Both the position numbers and the translations under genes were made by a program. This document shows, in pieces, positions 46,458 through 58,133 of a stretch of DNA of 64,000 nucleotides; the stretch's first letter is position 1, and every line of letters starts with the position of its first letter. Under the pieces are notes generated by a model. It was not told where the DNA came from. It did not search any database and saw nothing but the letters and a program-made list of their open reading frames with translations. This stretch comes from Ctenosaura bakeri (taxonomy: Eukaryota > Chordata > Lepidosauria > Squamata > Iguanidae), in assembly GCA_948474755.1 (NCBI GenBank), contig CAOLHI010001429.1:496001-560000 (forward strand), given 5' to 3'.

Positions 46458-49400
46458 TTGTTCCATCTCATCCTGAGAATAAAAAAGTATGCCAAAATCA
46501 TCTAAGGAAACTAGAGATTTTTAATGGTGGTAGGGATTAGATCCTATTAAAAACAATGAGATTTAAGCATCTTAAATATGTGCAAGATTACAGATTGGTG
46601 CATGATTCTGCTCCCCTGAGATGTACTCTGATTTAATTTGTGAACTTACAAAACATATTTGCTCATTGTTGCTTTCCCTTTTCCAGACACTGAATTTCTC
46701 AGATCTCCCCTCTATTTTCTCACAAGGTTGTTTCTGTGATAGATTGCTCAATTCTTGTTTAGCTTTTTATTAACTGATGATTTAGTCCAATTAATGCCCA
46801 TCACAGACTATAGGTTTTCTCAGTTTGGGTGACTGCATGTTTCAGAGTCGTGCACAAGCAGCCTTCTTCTTTAATCGTGATTTATTGTGCAGAGTTGATT
46901 TTTCACACTGTGCATTCTGAGATGATGCCAAGCTTCTGAAAAGAACAATTTCTCAAACTCCCTGAAGACATCAAATAAGAATAAATTCAGGATCAGAAGA
47001 GATAAGAGATACAATTATGGCAAATAGATGAAGGCTATGCTACTAAACATATCTACTTCCTCAAAATTCTCTTCATTAAAAGTGTTACTTGTATTGGACA
47101 CAGGATGCTTATGATCACATTAGAAATTAAAGCAATAACATGAAGCATAAGTAAATATAGGCTGTTTGAATGCATTTTAATAAGGATAATTTTGGATATT
47201 GCACATACATTGATTTTGATTTTCAGGTCCACATTTGGAATTTAGACTGAACAGACATTTCCCCTTACCAAATATTCATCTATTTTAATAGCTACATTGT
47301 TTTCCCTAGTTACATCTTTCCTAAATTAGTCGCATAGGTGATGCCTCATAATCAAGGATACCATAGTGAATGGGATACTTTCACAACAGTACACATGACA
47401 GTAGATAATGGAAACCAATACAATTATCTGTGTTACATGAGGAGAAATCAGGGAAAACTGAATGAAGAAAAGAATAGTGTTGCACCATCCTGAAAACTGC
47501 AAAAGTTGGCTTAGGGTCTTTTTAGAAGACAATATATAGAGGAATCCTTTTGATTGATCCTAAGTAGACCCATTGAACCAGTTGCTGAATGGTGAGCTGA
47601 CATGTATGTAAATCCCATTGATTCAGTGGGTCTAGTCAGGAGTAGGATTTAGGCCATGTATGTGTACATCAACCCACACATTAGTGTGCATGCACAGACA
47701 CCCCCCCGCACATACACTTTGGGGCACTTTAACTCTCCCCTGGTCAGCTACCATTCCTGGCAACCAGTGCCTTCTCCCCTCTCCTGAAAACTCTGTGAAA
47801 GCTAGAGAAGTGAGATGCCACCATTGCTCCTCCTTATTTTTTTGCACTTGGAGTGGAGCGCCCCCTGCCCCTCCCCATTAGGATACCACTGGTCTTTCCC
47901 CTCCCCCCGTCTTAATTATGTGTCACATCCAATCTCATGCAACATTTCAGAAATTGATTTTTACCATTTTCACTTAGGTTAGGAAGTATTCTCTATTGAT
48001 TACTGTATGCATAAGCATGAAATGATCTTTAAATTAAAGCACACTTTGCACATTGACAATCATCTTTACTAATAATTTTAGTCAATTCTATTAACAGCAA
48101 CTTCTAAATTCAGTCTTTTTCCAGGAAATTTCCTGGTTTCTGAGTCAATAATTTCAATTGTCACCTCTCTCCTTACAGTCCAAACAACCGTATGCTTGAA
48201 AATTGCTGTACAGCTGCAAACTCCTGAAGTGGCACTTTTAGGTGCCCTTTTAACAAGATTTTCTTCTCCAGACATTGGCAAGTGATAATGTTTCCCTGCC
48301 TAATGTGAAAAGTTTCACCTCCTGATTCCTTTGCACCTAACATTAACTTTCACTAAAAGGATGGGAGTCATTCAGGGTGGATTTATTTTTCTCACCTGGT
48401 AGCAGTTTTATTTTACTATTATTATGATTAATGCATAATAGAAGTACACAAGAAAGTTCTGTTACATTCTAAGATGTTTAGGTATAACAAAAGCAAGAAA
48501 ATAAAAACACAGGGGAAAAAACACAGTCATGTTAATCATAGGTTTCTATAAAAGCTGACCAAATGTCGAAATATAAGTCTGTTTGCTGATTTTGTCTATA
48601 CAACGTTCTTTCAAATATTGCAGTTATAGTTTTACCTGTTGTTTTGGCAATCTTTGATTGTGACAGAAACTGCCATCCTAGATTGTTAAGTGTTTTAGCA
48701 AGCAAGGCTAGAAACTGCAGGCTTTCAGTCAGAGGCCCTGAATATCAAAAATAATATGAATACATCGCCAAGGGATATCAATCCAGATTCACACGCCCAG
48801 TACCTTGCTGCCTAGGTTGAGACTTTGCATACACAAAGGATATAGGGACTCCTGATCTGGCATTAGATCAAATGCTTTTGCTTCTAAAAGTAAAGCTTAA
48901 GTCAAGATTAATAGTGTACTGTGGGAAGGCCAAAGCAGGGATGAGCTGGAGGCTGAGGGACAAGATTGGTTGAACTATAGGGGCCTGAGTTGTATGTGTG
49001 AATTCAGCCCAAGTCAGGCAGTGGCACTGGGATGATGGGAGAGAGGAATTCCAACTAAATGGAAGTGGATTTGTATGATGAGAATCATGCACTCAGATAT
49101 TCCTGAGTGGGGAGGATGGCAGAGAGGTCATCCATGTCCATGAAGAAAAGTTATATGGCACAATGATAAAGAATAAGGGAGGATAGAATTATTAGAAAAT
49201 GGAGAGTAACACATGAATCTATTTCGACTGTTTCAATTACTTATTTCTTAATCTGTTACATTTACATTCTCTGTTTTCTCCAATGAGTTCAGGGCAGCAT
49301 TAATAGCTCTCCCCCTTGTTCTAATAAACTCAAGTTTTCTCCAATAAACTCAAATGGATATACATTTTATCTTTATAACAACTTTATTTCTATAACAACC

Positions 49401-51055
49401 CTGTAAGATAAATCAAGCTGGAAGAGAGTGACCAAACCTGAGTGAGTTTCATGGCTCAATGAGGATTAAACCTCATTCTTCCAGCTCTCATTCCAGCACA
49501 CTTACTTTTCAACATGCAGCTTGAAAGCATGTTTTTATTGATAAGTTTTGCCTGATCCACCCAGCTTCTTATACCAGCACTATATTTTCCATGGAAAGAT
49601 TTATGGATGCCGCTAACACCATCCACAACTACCATATTGCCATTCACAAAATGTACATCACAATGCAAGACTTAATTCTTCTTTCTGTTTTCCTCCTACA
49701 TCTCCCACCCCTTTACATTGCTGCTTGGAAGTCACTGCCACTGGTAGTGTTTGATTATTTCTCCCTCTAACTGGTTACACACAGTCTTGTGCCCACACAC
49801 TTGCTTTCCCCCTTTCTTACTCACCTTATGAAAAATGGGATTGCTATCTGCAGCTGTCAAGAGTCTGCAGAGCTAAGAGTACGCCTCAGTGAATATACAA
49901 ATGTGCTTTTGGACAGAAGCCTCCCCGCAACCCCAAATGGCTGGTGCTGAATACAAATCACCCAGTGAGAGCAGGGGAGAGCTCTTCTCCTAATATTTGC
50001 TGTGGCAGCTGCCTCTGATCTCCCATTGATTTAGAGGAGACATTAAGAAAGAGCCATTTGGGGAAATATCTGGTTAGCGGGAGACAGCCTGGCTGTGACA
50101 TAGGGCGGCAGTGCCCTGTCATTGAATATGTGGGCATGTGCAGATATGTTCAACCAGGAAATAAGCAGTAAGAGGAATAAGCTAATTCTTCAGTACACTA
50201 AAAACCAGAAACACCATAGCTATTAAAAACAATACAAACAACACATGAAGGCAGTAAACAAAACAAAACAGAAAAGCAAGCTATTCTCATATGGAGACTA
50301 CCTCTTATAGTTTGCCCTATAGCAGTAGTGGGCAAATGGCAGGGATTGGGGAACCACATTGTCCCCCCAAGACAGAGGGGAATGTACCCTGTGCCTCTCC
50401 CATTTTAAAACAAATAGGGCCCATACCTTGATATAAATTTAGATCCTGCACCCTCTGTAACAAGTGTAAACATTAAACCTCACTGAGAGATTTAGTTCCC
50501 TTCATAGAGTTGAAAGACATAAAAATTTAAATCTCATTGGTCAGTCATATATCTAATACAGCAATGCTTTCAGTAATTCTTTCCAGATTTGATAATAAAT
50601 TTGACATCTGGAAAAATACATTATACAGCGGAGTTAAAAACCTTTCTGAGACATTTTCTAGTTCTAGTGATAATATTTAACAATGCTCAAAATTCCAATG
50701 GATGTTTTACCTGAGTAAGGCCACAATTCCTTTCAGATTTCATGCTTGCTAAAATTCTGTGGGTTTAAAGGGGTATGAACCTTTCTCCAAAAAGAAATCC
50801 TTGCACCTTTCTTTCCCTTCCTGTCAATCTTTCAGCTGAGCAGTGCCCTGACCAAAACTACTTCATATTTTCCTACAGCTGAAGCTTAATGGTCACTGAA
50901 AGTGTGTGAAGCTTTCCCTGAGAGTATACCACTTCAAATGGAAGATTGGAGTCTGAATACTTGAGCAAATATTTTCCCTCCCCTGCCTGAGTGGGCATAT
51001 GTGTGCACACACACAATTCCCTTGCATATATCAAATTAGCGTGTCATGGCAAAGG
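46458..51055. other. Long stretch with few recognisable repeats
   Basis: About 4.6 kb without a recognised transposon or gene. Two stretches, 46690-46960 and 49830-50120, are non-repetitive with mixed composition and would be first candidates for conserved regulatory sequence. All reading frames are below 80 codons and none shows a domain. Confidence 0.4.
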
Positions 51056-51117
51056 CTTGCTTCCTTTCCTTTCCTTTCCTTTCCTTTCCTTTCCTTTCCT
51101 TTCCTTTCCTTTCCTTT
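51056..51117. repeat. (TTTCC)n microsatellite
   Basis: About 12 pentanucleotide units, nearly perfect. The KERKGKERKG frame on the minus strand is its translation. Confidence 0.95.
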
Positions 51118-52502
51118 TAACATGCAAACATGGGATGAGGGCCAATCCTATCATTAGGCAGAGTGAGGTAGTAGCCTCAGGTGGCAGATGCTCAGTGGTG
51201 CTGGAGGAAAGAACTATGTATTCCAAGCATCCACCTCTCTACCCACCCTTAGCCAACAGTGCTCATGGACACACTGTTCCACTTAAAATACATTAAGTTG
51301 TCAGTCTGATCAGGTTCTGCATGTGAAACTGAGGAGAGTTTCTTGCCCTTTGCCTCAGGCACTGAAATGTTTTGGACCAGCCCTGGAATGCGTGCTCCAG
51401 TATACAGACTGAAACAGTATAGGACAAAGAAAAGTAATTTTTTTATCACAAAAAGTATTTTTTCCAAGCTCTGTGTGTAGGATAGCTGATCTATATGCCA
51501 ACTTTCACACTTCTGGCAGCTGGGTCTTGACAACACCAGGCATAAATTACATTTCTTATCCCAATAGTGGAGACACCAAAGTAGGAGCAATTCCTTCCAG
51601 TGCTGCTGGGATAACATGAGAACTGCTTGGAATCCTGCCTTTGTCCAGCTAATGTTTGATATTGTCTTTTTTTAATTGGTTATCTAAAACCTCATCTGCA
51701 CACTCACATTCCCTCTTTTCTAATCACCTCTTAGGAAAAAGAAGGTTGCAAAATCTGTAATCAGACAGGTAAGGCTGCCAGTTTTCAGGATGGTGGCTGA
51801 AATCTCAGGTCAGTACTTTGCTTCTCTAGGTCTTCTGGCAGAGAGACAAATTTCAGCACCACTAAAGGAGGAACAATTTCTTTAAGAAAACATGTGAAGT
51901 GGTTATATAACCTGGGCACCCATCTCCAACCATTCCCATCTGCTGCCTGCACTCTCCATTTCAGTAAGAAAATGTTATGCTTGGGTAAGCTTGGTGCATC
52001 AATAAGCCAGGAGCAAGGGGAAAGCACTGGGGGGGGGGTGTGATATGGTGAGTATATGGACTTGGGCCCATCAAATCCTTCGGTACAAAACAGAGAGTGA
52101 AATACTAGCATCACAACTGGTAGGTGTTCTTTTTAAACAAGTTCTGGTGGCAATGGCAACACAAGGCCTGGTGTGTAGGTCTGTGTAAACCTAGGGTAGG
52201 TGTTGAGCCTTGTATAAACTACAGCAGGAAGAAAGAAAATGAGATATGAGCTCTGCAAGGTAAATGATGGCTGATGTAGCAGCTACTGAGTGAATTTTTA
52301 AGCTTGCTGAAAAGTGCTTTGGTGTCTACTCATCCCTGGCTCAAGATTATCATATTTACAGGTATTTTGCCAAAGTCTGCATCCATTTACCTATAATGTC
52401 CCCAAGTCTATTTCTACAACCATCTGCCCCAGAAGCAATACTAGTCAACCTTCCAACCCTTGCTTGCCCTGCCTCTGTGACATCACAAGGACCGATCTCT
52501 AT
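51118..52502. other. Unannotated sequence
   Basis: No recognised gene or repeat. The 122- and 109-codon minus-strand frames show no domain; a short poly-G lies near 52031-52039. Confidence 0.4.
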
Positions 52503-52939
52503 GGCCCTTTCCACACGGCATTCTCCATGCAAAAGGGTGCCTGGACTGTCGTGCGATTGTGAGGAGCAATCTGCATGATGCGCTCACAATTGTGCAATAC
52601 TCCAGGGGCTGGCAGGCACAAACTGTGCACCTTTCATTTTCGGCTGGAAGCCGAAAATGGTGTGCGATCGCACATTGGTCCCAGGCCCCATGCACACTTA
52701 CATGGTGTGCGGAGCCTCCAGAGCCACATCAATCGTGCTTCTTGCACCAGCACAGACAGGAATAATCCCAGGCTGCACTGTGGAAGGAAGAGGCGGGGCT
52801 GTCATGTGAGCAGGCAGCTCGTGCGAGCAGGCAGCTCATGCGGAGCTGAAGCAGCAGGGACATGAGAGCCTCTCACTGGAGGCTGCTTGCGCGATCTCTG
52901 CACCCCAGCGCTGCAAGAAAGTAAGATGCAGAAAGGACC
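52503..52939. mobile_element. GC-rich TIR element with internal hairpins
   Basis: Ends 'ggccctttccacacggc' and 'tgcagaaaggacc'. The interior is CpG-rich and holds a hairpin 'cattttcggct' / 'agccgaaaatg' (52635-52659), a perfect 14-bp dyad 'tgtgcgatcgcaca' (52661-52674), and a small tandem repeat 'gagcaggcagctc' (52808-52842). No transposase. Related by its ends to 27392-27848 and 61333-61766. Confidence 0.7.
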
Positions 52940-53355
52940 TATGACATCAGAAAGGCCTTCCCCTTGGTTTCAGGTTAGAGCCCTGGAATCTCATGGACTT
53001 GACACTGCTGTCCTAGCACCCATGGAAGCTTTTACCTACATAAACACTTACAACATAGCACTTTTTTCAAGGGTCGGCTCTGATGGATAAAGGGCTTCTC
53101 AAATTACTCAGGCGAGGCCAGAAAGAACAGTGCTGCTGTGGCTATCTTGGTGCTGGGGATCATGGTCGCACACAGCATATATGTGACTATTTTCAGGCCA
53201 AGATATTTCTTGGCCTGAGATGGAATAGCAAATGGTATTCTCTGTCTCACAAACATACACAATGCAAGGTGCATAGTGGCCAAAGCCCACCAAATTATAT
53301 TGGCACATGAGGTAGAAAATCCTATAAAATTATCTCCTCCCAGCCACAGTCTGTA
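52940..53355. other. Unannotated, with a short perfect hairpin
   Basis: No gene seen. 'tcaggccaaga' and 'tcttggcctga' form an 11-bp stem with a 4-base loop at 53193-53218. Confidence 0.5.
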
Positions 53356-54247
53356 TGTTACCCTGTTTACTGGAGGGACACCGAAATAACCTTACAATTA
53401 CACAAGATGGGGAAATTAGTCAAGAGCACTGGTTGGCACTATGAGAGGCAGGGTAACGCAGCAGGATCTTGTAACCCAATGTTTACGGGGTCAGACCAAG
53501 TCAAGAAGCAGACCGTGCTGGAAATAATGAATGATCTTTATTAAATACAGGCACACAATGTAAGCAACACACGCACACAGATAACTAAGGAAAATAAAGG
53601 TGTGAGTATGATAGTGGGATTTTCAGAGGGATAGTTGATTCGGGTGATACAAAACCTGTTCCTGAAGTCCGGAAAGAAGATAGAGAGCGATGCTGGGGTT
53701 CGATGGATCTCAGCACATGGAGCTGAGGGGAAGCTCAGCAAGCAAAGCGGCAGCAAGGCGGTCTGGAACTCGGGAGCGATCCAAGGATGGTCTCGGAATC
53801 AGGGGTTTTTGTAGGGAGAAATGTGACTGCAGGCTATGCCTTACTCGGTGAGAACAATGAGTTTTGGGTGTGAGACAATGTCTCGGAAAGGTCACAACTT
53901 AGCATGATGGAATCAGAGCCGAATTAACAATAGTGTATCCAGTATGTAAATGCACAACACTTGACAGTGGATGGTTCGACCTTTGTCAAGTTGCCTGCTC
54001 TGGGCAGGGAGTCCTTTGTAGGTAAGTGCGCATACATAATGTGGTGTTTGCCGGGGAGGTCCCTGAAGCGGTGATCTGGCTACGTCTGGCTTGCCTGTAT
54101 TGTTTAAGAATATTGCAGCACTTCCGTGCCCAGCCTAGTTTCGTACTTGTCTGGGAGCCTCACAAACATGTAGAGGGGGTGGTCGAAGCGAGCTCAATCA
54201 AAATGATATCTAGGGATATCTCCAAGGAGGCCTAAACTGCAGTAACA
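53356..54247 (-). mobile_element. Solo LTR 4, perfect 4-bp target duplication
   Basis: On the plus strand it runs from TGTTAC to GTAACA with tgta on both sides (53352-53355 and 54248-54251). The orientation comes from AATAAA on the minus strand (plus 'tttatt' at 53537-53542) and from the U5 module, which on the minus strand reads 'gggttacaagatcctgctgc', then 'ttaccctgcctctc'. A TATA-like 'ctacaaaaa' lies on the minus strand near 53812-53820. Closest to LTRs 1 and 2 in U5, but different in U3. Confidence 0.92.
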
Positions 54248-54251
54248 TGTA

Positions 54252-54548
54252 GAAATAAAATAACAAATGAAATAACAATTTTCTGTCCTTTCATGATACT
54301 CAAAATCTGTGGAGGTGGCTGTCTTCCTAATGGTAGAGTTAGACCTCACTACTTTTAATGTTTCCCTCAGTGATGATTTACACTCAGATACATTTTGATA
54401 CCTTGGTAACTGTCAGACACCTTGGTAACTGTGCTTATCTGTGACCTAACAGAGGTGTACCTACTGATGGATAAGCTCTCTGGTTGCTATATCCAGAAGG
54501 GAGCCCACTCAAAAAAAAGGTAATTAATTGGGTCAGGAGCGATAACAA
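54252..54548. other. Unannotated, with a short tandem repeat
   Basis: No gene seen. 'accttggtaactgt' occurs twice within about 35 bases near 54401-54433. Confidence 0.45.
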
Positions 54549-54770
54549 GGGGCTCTTTCATACCATAGTTATAGCAGCATAATTCTACTTTAACTGCCAT
54601 GGCAACATCCTATAAAATCCCTGGATTAGTATTTGAGGGAGGTGCATCTGGAATTCTCAGTCAGAGAGCTCTAGTACCTCCCCAAACTACAAACCTCAGA
54701 TTCCACAGGATGCAGCCATGGCTGTTAAAGAGGGGTCATTATGCTACAATTGTGCAGTGTGAAAGGGCCC
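54549..54770. mobile_element. Palindromic MITE, second type
   Basis: Ends 'ggggctctttcataccatag' and 'cagtgtgaaagggccc'. The arms share 'aacatcctataaaatccctg' and its inverse 'cctcagattccacaggatgc' with the first palindromic family, but the termini and the 'actgccatgg' / 'ccatggctgt' blocks are distinct. Parts of the same type lie at 57701-57755 and 59119-59248. Confidence 0.8.
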
Positions 54771-55755
54771 TAGATTTAAGCTTAGCTTCTGTTTGACCAC
54801 TTCAGACCCTTGGCATTCTAGGTAGCCACAGAGGAGGCTGGTAATGGATCAGTCCCCTTGTAAACTCAAGCCTTTGGCTGTCTTTCAAATCAAAACCTGC
54901 CAAACCCTAAAAAATGTGCTTTTGACAGACTACAGTTGCCCATACTCTCACCAGCATAGCCAGTGGATACAAAAACTAAGGAATTCTGAGGGTTGTAATT
55001 CAAAAAAGTTGATTTTCTGGACTCTAACTGCTGGTTGTCTTCCCTGGCCCTGCCCTCCCCTCCCCATTGAGATTCCGCACCATCACTAGCCACAGCCAAA
55101 GATTTGCCTCGTCCTCTTGACAAATGCCACTTGGCTCCTGGAGCTGAGGCACTCCTGTAGGCTCTGTTCTGAAGAACAAGAGAGCCTAAGGGTCGGCTAG
55201 GGAAGCATTTCTGCTGATGGCTCTTCGTTAATGATCCCTTGCTTCCCCTCTGAGTGGTTGCGCTGACACTAAAAGCAGCCATAACAAATGTTCCTGAAAG
55301 GGATATGCGTGTAATTGCAAGCTTTGTGCCATAGATTTCCATTCCATCTGATTGATTTGAACAGTCCCGCATGCTATGCTGCCCTGTATATTCATTCATC
55401 TCCTTCTTTCTTTGCTTTTTCACATACCAAGACACCTCTCAGAGGTCTTTCTTGTGGCCTGATCCAGTTTGTGTCTCTGAGTGAAGAATCCTACAGAGGT
55501 CTTGGGGAGGGGTGAGCTAGGGAGGTGTGTTGATATAAACAAGGAGGAGAAGTGACAACCTTTATGTTCTCTTTCTTCTCATTGACAGGGATGACTTAAA
55601 AGTTGATAATATTGTAAGTGTTCATCAGATTGCCTCAGATAGCTTATTCCTGGCAGAGAAAAGCCAAGAATTGGGCAGTGTTTTGTCCAGAGGACACCTG
55701 TTTCCTGTGTTGGCCAAGCTGGCTGAGGGATTCTGGGAGTTGTAGTCCTAACCAA
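54771..55755. other. Mostly unique; longest open frame of the window
   Basis: 54924-55005 is a decayed 'ctacaactcccat'-type MITE. The 181-codon minus-strand frame at 54890-55435 runs across that MITE, so it is unlikely to be a gene. 55080-55340 is non-repetitive with mixed composition and may be conserved non-coding sequence. Confidence 0.4.
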
Positions 55756-55861
55756 GACCATTTCTGCCTCAAAGGCCCCTCCCTAAACTGCAAACCCCAG
55801 AATTCCATAGGATGCTGAAAGTGGAATAATAGCACTGTAACAGTCCAGTGCGGAAATGGCC
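55756..55861. mobile_element. Palindromic MITE with left arm deleted
   Basis: The first bases of the left end ('gaccatttctgc') are joined directly to the right arm 'ggcccctccctaaactgcaa', which ends 'gtgcggaaatggcc'. Nearly the whole left arm is gone while both tips remain. Confidence 0.85.
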
Positions 55862-57700
55862 CAAGTTTGAAGAAGTTTCCTAGCTCAAACAACACTTACC
55901 ATATACAAATACACCTACTAAATACATTCATATACATGTTTTGCCAGAAAATGGCAAAGGGAAAGGGCCAGTCCTTGTTAAGTTCTGCCCCTTATGGCTA
56001 CCTTAGGCACATTAGAAACCACAGATGATCTATCCATCATAGATTTCCTGTTACCTTATCAAATCCTGTGTTAGTTTTCAGTGACTATGAACAAGTGTGG
56101 GTTGGAGCAAGATGTACTGAGATAAAGAAGCAAAGGCTGTCCTCTATTTGAAAACTTGAAAGTGTCGGTTCTTCATATTAGACAACTCTTTGCGAAGCAG
56201 GGAATAAAGAAAAAATATAGTAGTCACTTGTAAAGCTACGGATTCGTTTTAGAGAACACACTTGGTACAGCATTAATAGAAGCCAAACTGAATAGTATTA
56301 CCCAGGGTTTAGAAGACACAGATTTGGGAGGGAGGGCCTATAGATAAGAAGACTTACAATGCACTTCATTAGATTAATCTAGGTATATAAATTCTCACAT
56401 GCCTTGTTTTTACATGAGAAAATAAGAAATGCTAAAGATTCTTTCCCCCTTCTCTGTAAAAATATTTTCTGATGCTCTTACCAAGGTGTCTTCTAACACT
56501 CAACAAAGGTTTTCACGTTTTTGGAACAGTGTCTGTGCAAATTGTTGACTGATTTCTGCATAAGCTATGGTGGCTGCTGTCATTGCATGGACTTTCACAA
56601 ATTAGAAACATTGTGTTCCTTGTTTGCCCCTTTTTCATCATTCAGGCAGTCCTCTGTGTGTGTGTGTGTGGGTGAGTGGGTGCTTAGCTTCACAAGGATA
56701 AAAGGCAGTACTGTAGTTTTGTGCAGAGACTCTCTTGACAAAGTACAGATATTTTGACAGGAAAAAAATGCTTTGGTCCTCAAGCAAAAGAAATTTTACT
56801 GATAATCTTCACATTCCTAGATTATTGTCTTAATGCTAATATGGCTGGGGGGGCAACATTTACACAGGAGATTAATGACTTCTAGAAAGAGAGGGGCTTG
56901 CTAAAAACACCAAGCCACTCAAAAATTGCTTAAAATCCCTCGGAAATAGCAACCAGAAATTACTTCTATTAGCAGTTTTAGACTGAAAATGAGAGAGGAT
57001 GATCTACCGCAAGTAGGCCGGGGTGAAGGTCGTTCCCCAATATTATTGCCCACCTTGTTCTGTGTCTTTTACTGCTGCATGATGAGCAGAAAATCATGAG
57101 GGTACAGTATTGGCTGGCTTGAGGATACAATTATGAAAAAAACTTTATTGGTTTTCTGAAACCTCAAACTCTCTCTGTTTCTCCTACAATAGAATGAGAG
57201 TTCAAGTACACACTGAACTGATTTGCATACCAGTGCAAATTTGGAAGAGTGTAGATTTTCCAAACACATTTGTTCATAATTCTGCAGAGTAAACACAAAT
57301 GTTGGGAGTGGTGGATAAGTAGAAATATAAACCTCCCCTCCCCAGTTAATCTTCAACCAGATCCCATCTTGTGGAATATCTGTCTAGTTCTAAATATGTC
57401 TTTTGCATTAGCTTTCTTAGAGCACCGCACTATTATTACATCATACCATTTGCCACAGTCTAGAGGCCAAGACTGCAACACTCCCAGACTCCTCTATTCC
57501 ATTACTTACTGGGGGTGGGTGCTCTCTTTGGATCCTTATCCCATTTGACATATGGCAACAGAATGTCTTAGGGCCTGGATGCCACTAGGCCTATGTCAAA
57601 TATTCAGGGAAATGTCAGGTGCAAGAGATGCTACACCTTCACACCAGAGCCCAGAGGCAGCAGGGAGGCTGATCGGAAGCTATTCTGGAGTTAATATTTA
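55862..57700. other. Unannotated sequence
   Basis: No recognised gene or transposon. A short (TG)n lies near 56656-56671. Confidence 0.4.
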
Positions 57701-57755
57701 CTGCTACAGTGTTACAGCAGTTAACTGCCATGGCTGCATCCTATAGAATCCCATA
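57701..57755. mobile_element. Second-type palindromic MITE, fragment
   Basis: 'ctgctacagtgttacagcag' followed by 'aactgccatggctgcatcct' matches the arm of the element at 54549-54770. Confidence 0.6.
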
Positions 57756-57759
57756 CTTT

Positions 57760-58102
57760 TCAGTATTCCACAGCTGAAAACCAGAACATACGTGGCCAAG
57801 CAACATTTGAGCGTGATCAAGATGGCAAAAGTTATTAAAGAAGAACACCACAAGCTAGGACAGGCTGTAAAAGTTTGCTTTTCCCTGAGCCTGTAGGGAG
57901 GGGCAAGATTCCATCCTTTCACTCGCCCCACTAAGTTAATGAGTGCAAACAATTTTTACATTTTGAACTCAGTTTATAATCATTGAAATAAACCAAGAAT
58001 GAAGGGGAAAGTGGGAGGAGGAAAGAAAACGAAGATGTTTTAAAAGCAGCTGGGGGAGAGCGGAATAGAGGATTAACTGGGACTATACCTGCCATTTAGG
58101 GA
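57760..58102 (+). mobile_element. Unclassified interspersed repeat, copy B
   Basis: Second copy of the repeat at 7460-7802, aligned over its full length with many substitutions and small indels. Class unknown. Confidence 0.7.
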
Positions 58103-58133
58103 GGGGTAATTAGAATTCTCTCCTTGGCCTAAA

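Noticed and set aside
52559..52865. Protein-coding potential in the GC-rich stretch (96 and 68 codons)
   Set aside because: Inside the TIR element at 52503-52939 and without domain features.
54890..55435. 181-codon minus-strand open frame, the longest in the window
   Set aside because: It runs through a decayed palindromic MITE (54924-55005), has no recognisable domain and shows no splice or start context worth noting. Chance opening is more likely.
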